Assembly (NCBI GenBank): GCA_030949825.1
Contig: JAUZSC010000035.1
Coordinates: 1 to 64,000 of the forward strand
Direction of reading: 5' to 3'
Source of the DNA: Sulfurimonas sp.
GTDB lineage: Bacteria > Campylobacterota > Campylobacteria > Campylobacterales > Sulfurimonadaceae
DNA length: 64,000 nt
Of this stretch, positions 28,801 through 39,098 are shown piece by piece. The translations under genes and the position numbers were made by a program. Position 1 is the stretch's first letter. Each line of letters starts with the position of its first letter. The notes below the pieces were generated by a model. It ran no database searches, was not told the DNA's origin, and was given only the letters and a program-made list of their open reading frames with translations.

Positions 28801-28984
28801 GTTTGTTTTTCTTGGGGTAGTATAGGTCTCGGAAATTAATTTCGTGGCTTTTAGAGGAGATAGGAGTGGTCTATGTATAAGAGAAACAGCACATTAAGCT
28901 ATTTTTAAGAACCATGGGACTTTTACCCTGTTTGTTGAGGAATAGTCTATATCTTGATATTTGTAGAGCCTAATGTGCGTTTCT
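28801..28984. other. Spacer with MITE-like inverted repeat
   Basis: About 180 bases between the IS pile-up and the end of the polysaccharide operon. GCACATTAAGC (28889-28899) and GCCTAATGTGC (28968-28978) form an imperfect inverted repeat, extended by GAAA/TTTC outside, around a 68-base core. It could be an IS remnant, a MITE or the operon terminator. No coding sequence seen. Confidence 0.4.
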
Positions 28985-29806
28985 TCATTTGCTGTTTATT
29001 CTATCAAGTAACTCTTTATTTATCTTTCTCCTCTCGCTATCAAAGAACCATCCCCACTTGTTAAAGTAGTAAATAGTAGATTTAATATGAAGAATCAACT
29101 GATCTCTTCTTTTATGAGATTCTTTTGCATGAACATGGGTTATACTGACATGAGGGTAAAACATAGTTCTGTATTTCATATATAGTCTTCTGTTTAAATC
29201 AAGATCTTCCATATGTAAAAATATGTCCCCATCGAATAAGCCTACTTCTTTAAGATGACTCGTTCTCAGTAGCATAAAACAGCCAGATAGGTAGGGAATA
29301 TTCATTTCCTTATTGTATTTAGAACTACTAAGTTCAAATTTTTCATTTATTTTTTCAACAATTTTAGCAAATGGTATAAATCGTCTACCAATCAATTCCA
29401 TAGGGGTAGGCAACATTTTACATAAATACTGAAGATTACCACTAGGGTAATAAACTTTTGGCATTACATTAGCCACATCTTGATTGTTATCCATATACTC
29501 AAGTAGCTCTTCAATAACACCACCCTCATAATACACATCTGGATTTAACACTAGATGATACGCTATATTATCATCAATACTTTTTTGTAGAGCAATATTG
29601 TGAGCCACTCCAAAACCTAAGTTTTTGTTGTTAAAACTATATTCTATTCGATTATCCAATGTAGCTAAATATTCTAATTCATTAGTCTCAGAATTATCTA
29701 TCAAATATAGTTTTACTTTTAGCTCTGTATTTAAAAAACTATATATAGCTTTTTCAAGTAGTACCTTATCGTTGTTATAGAGTACGATTGTTGCATTTAT
29801 TTTCAT
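28985..29806 (-). CDS. Family 2 glycosyltransferase (rhamnosyltransferase-like)
   Basis: 273 residues. GT-A fold of the WcaA/rhamnosyltransferase type: NATIVLYNNDKVLLEKAIYS, LIDNSETNE, the NNKNLGFGVAHNIAL nucleotide-sugar loop and the metal-binding-type VLNPDVYYEG, then LSGCFMLLRTSHLKEVGLFD. No transmembrane helix, so it acts at the cytoplasmic membrane face on a lipid-linked glycan. Last gene of the operon; overlaps the preceding gene by four bases. Donor sugar unknown. Confidence 0.8.
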   Translation of the reverse strand: MKINATIVLYNNDKVLLEKAIYSFLNTELKVKLYLIDNSETNELEYLATLDNRIEYSFNNKNLGFGVAHNIALQKSIDDNIAYHLVLNPDVYYEGGVIEELLEYMDNNQDVANVMPKVYYPSGNLQYLCKMLPTPMELIGRRFIPFAKIVEKINEKFELSSSKYNKEMNIPYLSGCFMLLRTSHLKEVGLFDGDIFLHMEDLDLNRRLYMKYRTMFYPHVSITHVHAKESHKRRDQLILHIKSTIYYFNKWGWFFDSERRKINKELLDRINSK

Positions 29807-30732
29807 ATCTTAACCAATAACCCAATATTTCGGATTAGTCCTTGTTTTAAAAGCTTGTGTTTTAGAAGTATTTTTCTTTTTTGCCAAAATGATTTATTTT
29901 CAATACTGATAAAGTCTTCAAGCATATCAATAGTTTTCTTATCTAGTTTATCTCTGTATCTATCTAAAAAAGATTTTGCTTGAAAGATATTAGTTGATAA
30001 AGAATGATTTTTATAAATATTTTCTAAAATATATTTTAAATTAAATTGTTTAGCACCAACACTATTTTTATTATGTTGCCTATAGTTTATCGTTGCTTTA
30101 TCAACATAAGCAATCTTTCCAAACTTACTCGCTACTAACCCTATCCACCAGTCATGCATAATGGATTCAGATGGAATAGGTAAGCATACTTTTGCAAGTT
30201 TACGATTTATCATCATAGTACAACCAGTAATCGTATTTTGTATTAGTAAATTATTTAAGTTATTATATTTAGCTTCTATTCCTTGATATGACATAAATGA
30301 TTGATGTAAAATAGTCAATTCTTCATCAACAACTTTTAAATCTGTATGAACTAATACAGGTATATTTGAATAATTTTTTTCAATCTCTAGCATTTTAGCT
30401 AAAGTTTTCTCTATCTTGTCATTTTTCCATACATCATCTTGATCACAAAACATAAAGTAGTTACTATCACTATTTTGAACGGCATATTCTAATAAAGCAG
30501 ACAAACTACCTTTGGCCCCTAAGTTAGTTTTTGAAGCGAGTATTTCGATTCCATATGTATTTAATATATTCAGTGTATTATCATTTGAACAATCATCTCT
30601 TGCAATTATTCTAAAATTTTTATTAGTTTGACTCAACAATGAATCCAATTGTTCTTCTAAATAATTATCCCCATTATATGTCGATAGTAATACTGAAATA
30701 TTATTTTCTTTATTGAAAGAATTATATTTCAC
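29803..30732 (-). CDS. Family 2 glycosyltransferase
   Basis: 309 residues. GT2 N-terminus ISVLLSTYNGDNYLEEQLDS, IIARDDCSNDNT, and the acidic MFCDQDDVWKNDKIEK motif that binds the metal-nucleotide sugar; acceptor-side IMHDWWIGLVASKFG resembles rhamnosyltransferases that transfer to lipid-linked O-chains. Overlaps the neighbouring GT genes at both ends by one to four bases, indicating translational coupling. Confidence 0.8.
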   Translation of the reverse strand: MKYNSFNKENNISVLLSTYNGDNYLEEQLDSLLSQTNKNFRIIARDDCSNDNTLNILNTYGIEILASKTNLGAKGSLSALLEYAVQNSDSNYFMFCDQDDVWKNDKIEKTLAKMLEIEKNYSNIPVLVHTDLKVVDEELTILHQSFMSYQGIEAKYNNLNNLLIQNTITGCTMMINRKLAKVCLPIPSESIMHDWWIGLVASKFGKIAYVDKATINYRQHNKNSVGAKQFNLKYILENIYKNHSLSTNIFQAKSFLDRYRDKLDKKTIDMLEDFISIENKSFWQKRKILLKHKLLKQGLIRNIGLLVKI

Positions 30733-31589
30733 TATTTCTTCCTATATTTATTATATATTCCGACTGAAAACTTCATATTAGAAACTAATATCAATTTAGC
30801 TAGCATATATATAAGTTTAACTTTATCTTCTAGTGCAAATAATTTTAAATTAGAAATTATAGTTTTTATTCTGTCTATTAATATTTCATTTTCAAAGCTT
30901 ATGCATGTATTACTATCATGAATTCGATATGCAGCAACCTTAAAATCAATAAAACCCAAATAATTTTTAGACACTAACCTTAAATACATATCCCAATCCT
31001 CACCAATTAAATTTTCACTATAAAATATATTATGCTTAGTATACATTATTCTTCTTGCCATAAAAACTGGTCCAGGTACAGACCACCTCATAATAATCTC
31101 ATTTTTAAGACTAGTATCATCTTGGTAGTTTTCTATTTTAACTGTATAGTAATTTTTTAGACCACTAGCATATGTTGTGATATTCTCTTGATTAACAACT
31201 ATACAATCCCCAAATACTGCCATCTTAGTTGTATTTTGTTGTAAATATTCTACACGCTTAGCAATACCGCCATTGAGTAAATAATCGTCACTAGCCACTA
31301 TACAAATATATTCCCCATCAGACATTCGAATAAGTTCATTAAGTGTTTTTGACACACCTTTATTACTTCTAGTCTTATATTTAATGCTAAGAATGCTAAG
31401 TTTATCAGTATTGTTTTTAATCCAATGAGTAATTAAACTATTTGTCTCATCTGTAGATCCATCATCTATTATAACCAGCTCTTTATTTGGATACTCATCG
31501 TTTAATACACTATCTAATGCTTTGAGAATATATTTTTCATGATTATATGCAGGAATTATTACAGAGACTAGAAAATTATTAGTATGCAT
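30732..31589 (-). CDS. Family 2 glycosyltransferase
   Basis: 285 residues. [34 protein letters not shown] and [20 protein letters not shown] identify a GT2 GT-A domain with its DxD-like acidic pair; [16 protein letters not shown] is the conserved catalytic-side segment. C-terminal 40 residues are helical, hydrophobic in part, and may contact the membrane. Overlaps the aminotransferase gene upstream by 11 bases. Confidence 0.8.
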   Translation of the reverse strand: MHTNNFLVSVIIPAYNHEKYILKALDSVLNDEYPNKELVIIDDGSTDETNSLITHWIKNNTDKLSILSIKYKTRSNKGVSKTLNELIRMSDGEYICIVASDDYLLNGGIAKRVEYLQQNTTKMAVFGDCIVVNQENITTYASGLKNYYTVKIENYQDDTSLKNEIIMRWSVPGPVFMARRIMYTKHNIFYSENLIGEDWDMYLRLVSKNYLGFIDFKVAAYRIHDSNTCISFENEILIDRIKTIISNLKLFALEDKVKLIYMLAKLILVSNMKFSVGIYNKYRKK

Positions 31590-32676
31590 TTATAATTTCA
31601 ACAATCTTTTTTGTATTTTCAATTTTTTGGACACCACTTATTGGTAAGCTCAACACTTCATCATGTATCTGCTCACTTATAGGATAACTTTCATTCTTCC
31701 ACTCTTTATAAGCTTCTTGCTTATGTGGAGCCAATGGGTAGTGTATAAGTGTTTGGATTTCATTACTCAACAAATATTTTTGTAACTCATCTCTTTTAGT
31801 TGTTCGTATTACAAATAGATGCCAAACATGATTATTTTCATGTTTTAATTGTGGTAAGATTATATTTTCATTTTTGATATTTTTAAGATAGTAGTTTGCT
31901 ATTTCTCTTCTGTTTTCTATTTCATTATCTAAATATCTTAACTTAACTCTAAGCATAGAAGCTTGTATCTCATCTAGTCTACTATTTGTACCTTTATATA
32001 AATTTTTATATTTTTTTTGACTTCCATAGTTGCCAAGTGCTTTGATAGTATTTGCTAAATTTTTATCATTTGTTGTAACTGCTCCACCATCACCTAATGC
32101 TCCAAGATTTTTACCAGGGTAAAAACTAAATCCACTTGCATCTCCAAGGTTTCCACATCTTTTATCTTTAAAATATGCACCATGTGATTGAGCAGAATCT
32201 TCTATTACTTTTAGATTGTACTTTTTAGCTATCTTATTTATATTATCCATCTCACATGTTTGTCCATAAAGATGAACAGGCATAATCGCTTTTGTTTTCG
32301 AAGTGATTTTTTCTTCTATTTTAGTCCAATCTAACAAATATGTATTTATATCTGGCTCGACCAATACGGGAACAAGACTATTTTGTGATATTGCGAGTAT
32401 TGAAGCTATATATGTATTTGAAGGCACTATGACTTCATCACCATCGTCCATTATTCCCATCTCTTTATATGCTCTAAGTATCAAGATTAAAGCATCAAGA
32501 CCATTCGCTACACCGATGGTATATTTAGCACCACAATACTGAGCAAACTCATTTTCAAACTCTTCATGCTCACTACCATGAACATACCAGCCACTATCTA
32601 TAACTTTAGTACATGCTTCTAATAATTCACTTCGATACCGAGCATTAATCTTTTTTAAATCTAAAAATGGTGTCAT
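31579..32676 (-). CDS. DegT/DnrJ sugar aminotransferase (FdtB/QdtB-like)
   Basis: 365 residues, PLP-dependent sugar transaminase fold. [20 protein letters not shown] start, [21 protein letters not shown]-phosphate loop, [19 protein letters not shown] and the Schiff-base Lys in [20 protein letters not shown]. The sequence style matches dTDP-3-oxo-6-deoxyhexose 3-aminotransferases (FdtB/QdtB), and a matching ketoisomerase (43633-44031) and acetyltransferase (41991-42509) lie in the same operon. Product would be dTDP-Fuc3N or dTDP-Qui3N; which one cannot be told by eye. Confidence 0.8.
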   Translation of the reverse strand: MTPFLDLKKINARYRSELLEACTKVIDSGWYVHGSEHEEFENEFAQYCGAKYTIGVANGLDALILILRAYKEMGIMDDGDEVIVPSNTYIASILAISQNSLVPVLVEPDINTYLLDWTKIEEKITSKTKAIMPVHLYGQTCEMDNINKIAKKYNLKVIEDSAQSHGAYFKDKRCGNLGDASGFSFYPGKNLGALGDGGAVTTNDKNLANTIKALGNYGSQKKYKNLYKGTNSRLDEIQASMLRVKLRYLDNEIENRREIANYYLKNIKNENIILPQLKHENNHVWHLFVIRTTKRDELQKYLLSNEIQTLIHYPLAPHKQEAYKEWKNESYPISEQIHDEVLSLPISGVQKIENTKKIVEIINAY

Positions 32677-32677
32677 T

Positions 32678-33631
32678 TTATATTTCCTTTAACTTATATT
32701 CTATAAAATTAATTCTTTCTTTTTCAAATACCAAAGGTCTATTTAACACTTGTGTATAAATAGCACCTACATATTCACCTATAATACCTATAAAAAATAA
32801 CATTATTGAAAACATTAAGGAACTCATAATAATTAATGGTGCTACACCTAATGACATAGTATCCCAATATAATAATTTAGCCACAAAATATCCAAATCCA
32901 ATAAGCAAACTAATTATTCCAAAAAATACACCCATAAATATAGCCATTCTAAGAGGTATTTTAGAATTGCTTATTATTCCTAATATTCCTATGTCATATA
33001 AAGTATAAAAATTATTCTTTGTTATACCTCTTAATCGTACAGGTTGAGCATAATCAATTTTTGAAACCTTAAAACCAACTTCTGCAATCATACCTCTAAA
33101 AAATGGATAGGGATCTTTCAATTCTTTGACAGCATCCATTACTTTTTTATCATACAAACCAAATCCAGTATAATTTTTAAAAATCTCTACTTCTGATAAT
33201 TTACTCAATAAACCATAATATATTTTTCTTATTTTAAACATTAATCCATTTTCTTCACTTGATTTCTTTATAGCTAAAACTATATCATTTCCTTTTTCCC
33301 ATTCAGATATAAATTGAGGAATCATTTCAGGAGGATCTTGAAGATCAGATACAATAGATATGATAACATCTCCAGTAGCTTGAAACATTCCATAAACAGG
33401 AGAACACATATGACCGAAATTTCTTGAGTTCACTATGATTTTAACATTTAAATCATCTTTTGCAATCTCTTTTAATATTGAAACTGTTTTATCAGTTGAA
33501 GCATTATCAATAAAGATATGCTCATAAGTATAATCAGTTAATGTATTAATTGTATCTTTTACCCTCTGATATAATTCTTGAACATTTCCCTCTTCATTAT
33601 AACATGGTGTTACAATACTAATTAATTTCAT
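32678..33631 (-). CDS. GtrB/DPM-type polyprenyl-phosphate glycosyltransferase
   Basis: 317 residues: GT2 catalytic domain ([48 protein letters not shown] with the DxQDPP motif of this subgroup) followed by two transmembrane helices about 230-252 and 265-288. The family moves a sugar onto undecaprenyl phosphate in the cytoplasm. It overlaps the GtrA gene that follows upstream, forming the usual GtrA/GtrB pair that decorates a surface glycan from the periplasmic side. Confidence 0.85.
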   Translation of the reverse strand: MKLISIVTPCYNEEGNVQELYQRVKDTINTLTDYTYEHIFIDNASTDKTVSILKEIAKDDLNVKIIVNSRNFGHMCSPVYGMFQATGDVIISIVSDLQDPPEMIPQFISEWEKGNDIVLAIKKSSEENGLMFKIRKIYYGLLSKLSEVEIFKNYTGFGLYDKKVMDAVKELKDPYPFFRGMIAEVGFKVSKIDYAQPVRLRGITKNNFYTLYDIGILGIISNSKIPLRMAIFMGVFFGIISLLIGFGYFVAKLLYWDTMSLGVAPLIIMSSLMFSIMLFFIGIIGEYVGAIYTQVLNRPLVFEKERINFIEYKLKEI

Positions 33632-33999
33632 TTTTTTTTATCCTTAAAAACATAATATTTATTTAATATAAATGATATTGCAGAAGCTGGAATTATTGCA
33701 AATAAACCAGATAAATAATCATTAAATTCATAACCTTTAAATATCTTAATTATTACAATATTTACCACAAAAACAATCGAATATACCAATATAAATTTAA
33801 GAATTGCATTATCACTTTTAGACTTAAATACAAATTTTCCAATTGTTTTAAAATTAAATAATACACCTAAAATAGTAGCAAACAATACTGATAAAATATA
33901 ACTAAATCCTAAATATATAAAGAGTGCATATAATGAATAACCTACTATGGTATTTATTATTCCCACTAATAAAAAACTAATTATTTGTTTTTTAAGCAC
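33628..33999 (-). CDS. GtrA-family flippase
   Basis: 123 residues with four transmembrane helices and the GtrA signature (FLLVGIINTIVGYSLYALFI; NFKTIGKFVFKS between helices 2 and 3). Believed to flip undecaprenyl-phosphate-linked sugar made by the GtrB-type enzyme across the inner membrane. Four-base overlap with gtrB-like gene and eight-base overlap with the RfbH-like gene show coupled expression. No serotype-specific GtrC follows, but other membrane GT genes occur in the operon. Confidence 0.85.
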   Translation of the reverse strand: MLKKQIISFLLVGIINTIVGYSLYALFIYLGFSYILSVLFATILGVLFNFKTIGKFVFKSKSDNAILKFILVYSIVFVVNIVIIKIFKGYEFNDYLSGLFAIIPASAISFILNKYYVFKDKKK

Positions 34000-35317
34000 A
34001 AAACTCTCGGATTTTCTTAATCATATAATTTATAGCCTCATTACCCATACCAGGATACAATCCTATCCAAAAACTATCATTCATAATTTTATCTGTATTT
34101 GGTAAATCACCAATAACTCTATAATCAGTATCTATAATCATATCATCAAATAATGGATGTCTTATAATATTTCCTGCGAATAAGTTTCTTGTTTGTATTT
34201 TATTTTCTTCAAGAAATTCTACTATCTCATTTCTAGTAAAAGATACATCATTTTTTAGTGTCATCATAAAACCAAACCAACTAGGATCTGAGTTGGGTTG
34301 AGTTTCTACTAAAGTAAGTTCTTTTAAGTCTTTTAATCCATCATATAATTTTTTAAAGTTTTCTTTTCTTTTTTCTACAAATTTTGGAAATTTTTCAAGT
34401 TGTGCGACACCTACAGCTGCTTGCATATCTGATACTTTTAAGTTAAATCCAAAATGACTATATACATACTTATGATCATATCCTTTAGGTAACGATCCAA
34501 AACTTTGAGAGAATCTTCTATTACATGTATTATCTACACCACTTTCACACCAACAGTCTCTACCCCAATCTCTCATACTTAACATAATCTTTTTTAATAA
34601 TGGATTGTTAGTATATGTAGCTCCACCTTCTCCCATTGTCATATGGTGTGGTGGGTAAAAACTAGATGTTCCTATATCCCCCCATGTTCCTGTAGGCCTA
34701 CCTTCATACATACTACCAAGAGCATCACAGTTATCTTCTACAAGCCATAAATTATGTTTATCACAAAATACTTTTACAGCTTTTATATTAAATGGATTTC
34801 CGAGAGTATGAGCTATCATCACAACTTTTGTTTTAGGACTAAGTGCTTTTTCTAATTGAGTAAAATCAACATTAAAATTTGTAAGTTCCATATCTACAAA
34901 TACAGGTACAGCACCATACTGAACTATAGGAGTAATCGTTGTAGGGAAACCAGCCGCAACAGTTATAACTTCATCACCTCTCTTAACTTGTCTTTCTTTT
35001 AACAGTGGAGAAGTTAAAGTGTAAAAAGCTAAAAGATTTGCAGAACTTCCAGAGTTAACTAAAAAAGACCATCTAACATTCAAAAATTTTGCAAGTTGTT
35101 TTTCAAATTTTTTAGAATAATCCCCATATGTTAGCCAAAAATCAAGTGAACTATCTACAAGATACTGCATCTCTCTTTCATCAAATACTCTACCTGCATA
35201 ATTAACTTGACTTTTACCCTCTATAAACTTTCGTTCTTGCTGTGGCTTATGTACTAGCTCATAATATTCTTTTGTTTTATCTAAAATCTCTTGTTTTAAT
35301 TGCTCTTGTTTTGTCAC
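33992..35317 (-). CDS. rfbH: CDP-4-dehydro-6-deoxyglucose 3-dehydratase (RfbH/DdhC)
   Basis: 441 residues from GTG 35317. PMP-dependent dehydratase (E1) that removes the C3 hydroxyl on the way to CDP-3,6-dideoxyhexoses. The diagnostic change is His instead of the Schiff-base Lys: TSSFYPPHHMTMGEGGATYT. The Cys-rich CWCESGVDNTCNRRF segment provides the [2Fe-2S] ligands of this family, and KVSDMQAAVGVAQLEKFPKF closes the domain. Its electron-donor partner (RfbI/DdhD, E3) is not in the window, so it must be elsewhere or replaced. Confidence 0.9.
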   Translation of the reverse strand: MTKQEQLKQEILDKTKEYYELVHKPQQERKFIEGKSQVNYAGRVFDEREMQYLVDSSLDFWLTYGDYSKKFEKQLAKFLNVRWSFLVNSGSSANLLAFYTLTSPLLKERQVKRGDEVITVAAGFPTTITPIVQYGAVPVFVDMELTNFNVDFTQLEKALSPKTKVVMIAHTLGNPFNIKAVKVFCDKHNLWLVEDNCDALGSMYEGRPTGTWGDIGTSSFYPPHHMTMGEGGATYTNNPLLKKIMLSMRDWGRDCWCESGVDNTCNRRFSQSFGSLPKGYDHKYVYSHFGFNLKVSDMQAAVGVAQLEKFPKFVEKRKENFKKLYDGLKDLKELTLVETQPNSDPSWFGFMMTLKNDVSFTRNEIVEFLEENKIQTRNLFAGNIIRHPLFDDMIIDTDYRVIGDLPNTDKIMNDSFWIGLYPGMGNEAINYMIKKIREFCA

Positions 35318-35318
35318 C

Positions 35319-36248
35319 CTAATCTTCCTTATTCCATATGTTATTTATTTTTTTTAGATATGGGTCATTAATAATGGTATCCTTATCTAAATTTTCAAGA
35401 TTTAATTTAAAATACTTTCTCATTTTACTTATTGCATCTTTATGAGAAGTAAATTTAAAATCTTTACCTAACTCCATCATTACTTTATCATTTGAAGAAG
35501 TATATTCATTATTTAAACCATCATTTAATACTATAATATCAGACTTAAAATCACTCGTTTCATTTACTAAATTTGACAAAGTAATTAAATCTATCTTTTT
35601 ACCAGTAGTAACATTATAAATATTCTCTTTTGATTCATTGTGTATAAACCAATCTAACATTTTTACTAAATCATCTATATAAATATAATCAAAATAAACA
35701 TTCTTGTTTATTACAAGAGGTAGATGTAAAAGATTCTTAACTATAGCATTACTTATAAATTTATATCTATAATTTTCATACTCACCATAAGCCCCAAATA
35801 TTCTTAACTGAACAATTTTGTTTGATTTCTCAATATATTTTGATGTTATAGATTTATAAAATCCATATTCATCAAATGGTTGCTCTTCTTTATAATCTTC
35901 TTCTTTCGCATCTATTATGGGCTTATGCTTACCATATTCTGCTCCACTACCAATTGATATTATTTTTTCTACACTTTTTTCATGTTTCACAATGTTGAAA
36001 AATATTCTCAAATTATATTCTGTCAAATTCTTCATATCAAGAGTATCTCTACCTCCACCACGATTAGCAAGATGAATGATAATATCTATTTTATTTCCTA
36101 ATATAAAATCTTCTACTTTTTTCTCATTAGTCAAATCTAGCTCTGTACTAGACGGTGTAAATAAAATATACTTTTTATAATTATCTTGTAAATATTCTTT
36201 TAAATGACTTCCTGTGAAACCATTGGAACCTGTGATGAAAATATTCAT
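35319..36248 (-). CDS. NAD-dependent epimerase/dehydratase (possible YerF-like reductase)
   Basis: 309 residues, extended SDR: ITGSNGFTGSHLKEYL dinucleotide loop, HLANRGGGRDTLD, Ser in SIGSGAEYGKH and catalytic pair YGFYK. Sits one base from rfbH and one from the TPP-enzyme gene. In the yersiniose pathway the TPP enzyme YerE is followed by the reductase YerF, so this gene is the natural candidate for reducing the side-chain ketone; alternatively it reduces the C4 keto group (as in paratose or abequose synthesis). Assignment is by context. Confidence 0.7.
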   Translation of the reverse strand: MNIFITGSNGFTGSHLKEYLQDNYKKYILFTPSSTELDLTNEKKVEDFILGNKIDIIIHLANRGGGRDTLDMKNLTEYNLRIFFNIVKHEKSVEKIISIGSGAEYGKHKPIIDAKEEDYKEEQPFDEYGFYKSITSKYIEKSNKIVQLRIFGAYGEYENYRYKFISNAIVKNLLHLPLVINKNVYFDYIYIDDLVKMLDWFIHNESKENIYNVTTGKKIDLITLSNLVNETSDFKSDIIVLNDGLNNEYTSSNDKVMMELGKDFKFTSHKDAISKMRKYFKLNLENLDKDTIINDPYLKKINNIWNKED

Positions 36249-36249
36249 A

Positions 36250-37996
36250 TTAATCTTCCAAAGGTTTAATTATCATCAAAGAATGTAATTTTTCTTTTGA
36301 AATAAAAGGATGCATATTTTCAATTGGATTATTAACAATAAGTTTTGGTTCAACAGAAGTCATCTTTTCATCCAAAACAATATTTATTAATTCTGCTTTC
36401 TTTGTTGAGAATATATCTTTTAGTTCTTCATCAATATTATTAAGGTCATCAATATTTCTTGCCTTTAAACCATAGGCTTTGGCTATTTCTACTAAATTAG
36501 GTACGCTATAATCATTTATTGTCCCTGAATACTTCTGATCAAAATATAATTCTTGAAACTGTCTTACCATTCCAAGGTTTTTATTGTTTAATACAAATAT
36601 TTTTATAGGTAACTGTCTTCTTTTAATTACCTCTAATTCTTGTATATTCATCTGAATACCACCATCACCAGCAATAGCAATTACTCTTTTTTTCTGAAGC
36701 AATAGAAGCACCTATCGCAGAAGGTAGAGCAAATCCCATAGCACCCATGCCACCAGAAAAAAGTACTTGTTGTGACTGCTTGGTATTTAAAGATTGAGCT
36801 GTCCACATTTGATGTTGTCCAACATCTACTGTAACAATTTCATCTGTTAAATAGTTTGATATTTTAGAAATGATTAGATTCGGCACTTTAATATTTTTAT
36901 TTATTCCAACTATAGATGAAAACTCATTTTTATATATCGCTAAAGTTTTTAACCATTTTTCAGTATCAATAGTCAATTTTTGATTTTTCAATTCATTAAT
37001 AAATTCTAAAACATCACTATTGATTTCAATATCAACTCTAATTTTAGAACCTAATTCATTTTTGTCAATATCTACTTGTATTATTTTTGCTTCTCTTGCA
37101 AATGTTTCTAGGTTTGTACCTGTTTGTCTTGTATCTAGCCTTGAACCTAATACTAAAATCAAATCACTATTTGCTAAAGCTAAATTTCCATATCTATTTC
37201 CATACGAACCAATTAAACCCATATTATATTCATATTCTTCACCAATAGCATCTTTACCCATTAAAGAATATACTATAGGAATTTTATACATTCTCAGCCA
37301 TTTTAAAAGTTCTTCTTGAGCATTAGATAATCTAACTCCACCTCCAATTAAAACTATTATCCTTTTTGAATTATTTAAACTATTTACAACATCTTTTATT
37401 TTATTATCAAGAACTTTTTTTTCTAATTCTTTATGTTCATCTGAATTAATAAATGATTTAAGTGTACTTATATCAGTTTCACTTCTCTGTATATCCATTG
37501 GTATATCAATAAGAACAGGACCTTTTCTTCCATTCTGAGAGATATAATATGCTTTTTCTAATTCATATCGTATTTCACTTACATTATTAATCATAACGGC
37601 ATACTTAGTAATTGGCTTTACAATACTAACAATATCTGCTTCTTGAAAACCAATTTGTCTAACAGCTTTATCATATTTATATTCATATGTATTTACTTGA
37701 CCCGTTATAAATAAAGTTGGAACAGAATCAAAAAAACAACTACCAATTGGAGTTATTAAGTTAGTTGCTCCTGGTCCACTAGTTGCTATAGCAACCCCAC
37801 TTTTCCCAGTTACCCTAGAATAACCTTCAGATGCAAAACCAGCTCCTTGCTCATGAATACAATTAATCATCTCAATATCTTCATATTTATCTATAGAATG
37901 GTAAAGATGTGCGATTGCACCACCTATATATCCAAATACTTTATTTATCTCTTTTTCAAGTAAAAATTCTATTATATAATCTGATATTTTAGTCAT
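36250..37996 (-). CDS. Acetolactate-synthase-like TPP enzyme (YerE-like), frameshifted
   Basis: 581 residues after removing one base from the T7 run at 36687-36693. Start ATG 37996 (MTKISDYIIEFLLE) overlaps the upstream stop. N-terminal TPP pyrimidine domain with catalytic Glu in NCIHEQGAGFASEGYSRV, central domain (VLGSRLDTRQTGTN), C-terminal TPP-binding GDG...NN in AIAGDGGIQMNIQELEV and IKIFVLNNKNLGMV. Housekeeping acetolactate synthase is unlikely inside a CDP-deoxysugar gene set; YerE uses pyruvate to add a two-carbon branch to CDP-4-keto-3,6-dideoxyglucose. Function is inference from neighbours. Confidence 0.75.
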
Positions 37997-39098
37997 TTTT
38001 TGCCCACTCAATTTTTTTAGTTTTTGCATCATTAATGTAAGATTCTAAATCTAACTTAGTTATTACTTTTTTATTCTCTTCATAATACGATTTATACCAT
38101 TTGACAGTTTTTTCAAATGTAGTCTCACTATCCCAAATATCATTCCATTTTAATAGTATATGTACTTTTGAGCAATCAAGTTTAAGAAGACTTGCTTCAT
38201 GCAATTGATTTGGATCTCTATTGATTTCATAATCGATTTTATCCCAATGTTTTTTTACATTTTTAACTACTTCTTCTACATTAATACTACCTTCATCACT
38301 TGGACCAAAATTCCAAGCATCTGAAAACTCTACTTTTTCTTCTAAAAGTTTTTGTCCAACACTTAAATAACCACTAAGTGGTTCTAAAACATGTTGCCAA
38401 GGTCTTGTGGCATGTGGATTTCGTATGCTTACTTTTTTATTTTTAGATACTGAAACCATGATATCCGTGATAAGTCTATCTTGCGCCCAATCACCACCAC
38501 CTATAACATTACCTGCACGACAAGAAGCGATAAGTGTATCATGAGATTTCTTATATTCATGAATATTAAAATATGAGTTTCGATATGAGTTGACCAATAG
38601 ATCAGCACAGCCTTTAGATGAGCTATATGGATCATATCCACCCATTGGATCATTTTCTCTATATCCCCATATCCATTCTTTATTTTCATACGCTTTATCA
38701 CTAGTGATATTTACTATAGCTTTTACATCATTTTGTCTACATGCTTCTAAAACTTTTAAAGTACCCATCACATTAGTTTCATAAGTTTCCATTGGATTTT
38801 CATAAGAAAGTCTTACTAATGGTTGTGCGGCTAAATGAAAAACAATATCAGGTTTATACTCTTCAAAAGTTTTATTTAATTTCTCTAAATCTCTAATATC
38901 TCCTACTATTGATACAATATCTAAATCCAACAATTCTATATGATTAGGTGTAGTCGGAGCTTCTAGTGAATATCCGACAACCTTTGCACCCATTTGATTG
39001 AGCCAATATACAAGCCAAGAACCTTTAAATCCAGTATGACCTGTAACTAATACAATTTTGTCTTTATATATACTAGAAAAAAGAGATTTCATTACCAT
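37989..39098 (-). CDS. rfbG: CDP-glucose 4,6-dehydratase
   Basis: About 369 residues, extended SDR. VLVTGHTGFKGSWLVYWLNQ NAD loop, NITSDKAYENKEWIWGYREN, catalytic YDPYSSSKGCADLL (Y-x3-K with the preceding Ser/Thr) and NVIGGGDWAQDRLITDI are hallmark segments of RfbG/DdhB. Converts CDP-glucose to CDP-4-keto-6-deoxyglucose. ATG 39098 or 39092 could be the start; both overlap the end of rfbF. Upstream TTG 39107 is less likely. Confidence 0.9.
   Translation of the reverse strand: MVMKSLFSSIYKDKIVLVTGHTGFKGSWLVYWLNQMGAKVVGYSLEAPTTPNHIELLDLDIVSIVGDIRDLEKLNKTFEEYKPDIVFHLAAQPLVRLSYENPMETYETNVMGTLKVLEACRQNDVKAIVNITSDKAYENKEWIWGYRENDPMGGYDPYSSSKGCADLLVNSYRNSYFNIHEYKKSHDTLIASCRAGNVIGGGDWAQDRLITDIMVSVSKNKKVSIRNPHATRPWQHVLEPLSGYLSVGQKLLEEKVEFSDAWNFGPSDEGSINVEEVVKNVKKHWDKIDYEINRDPNQLHEASLLKLDCSKVHILLKWNDIWDSETTFEKTVKWYKSYYEENKKVITKLDLESYINDAKTKKIEWAKND

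Noticed and set aside
36250..37996. Housekeeping acetolactate synthase (ilvB)
   Set aside because: No ilvN or ilvC beside it; it is embedded in, and translationally overlaps, CDP-deoxysugar genes, which favours a YerE-like role. Not excluded by sequence alone.
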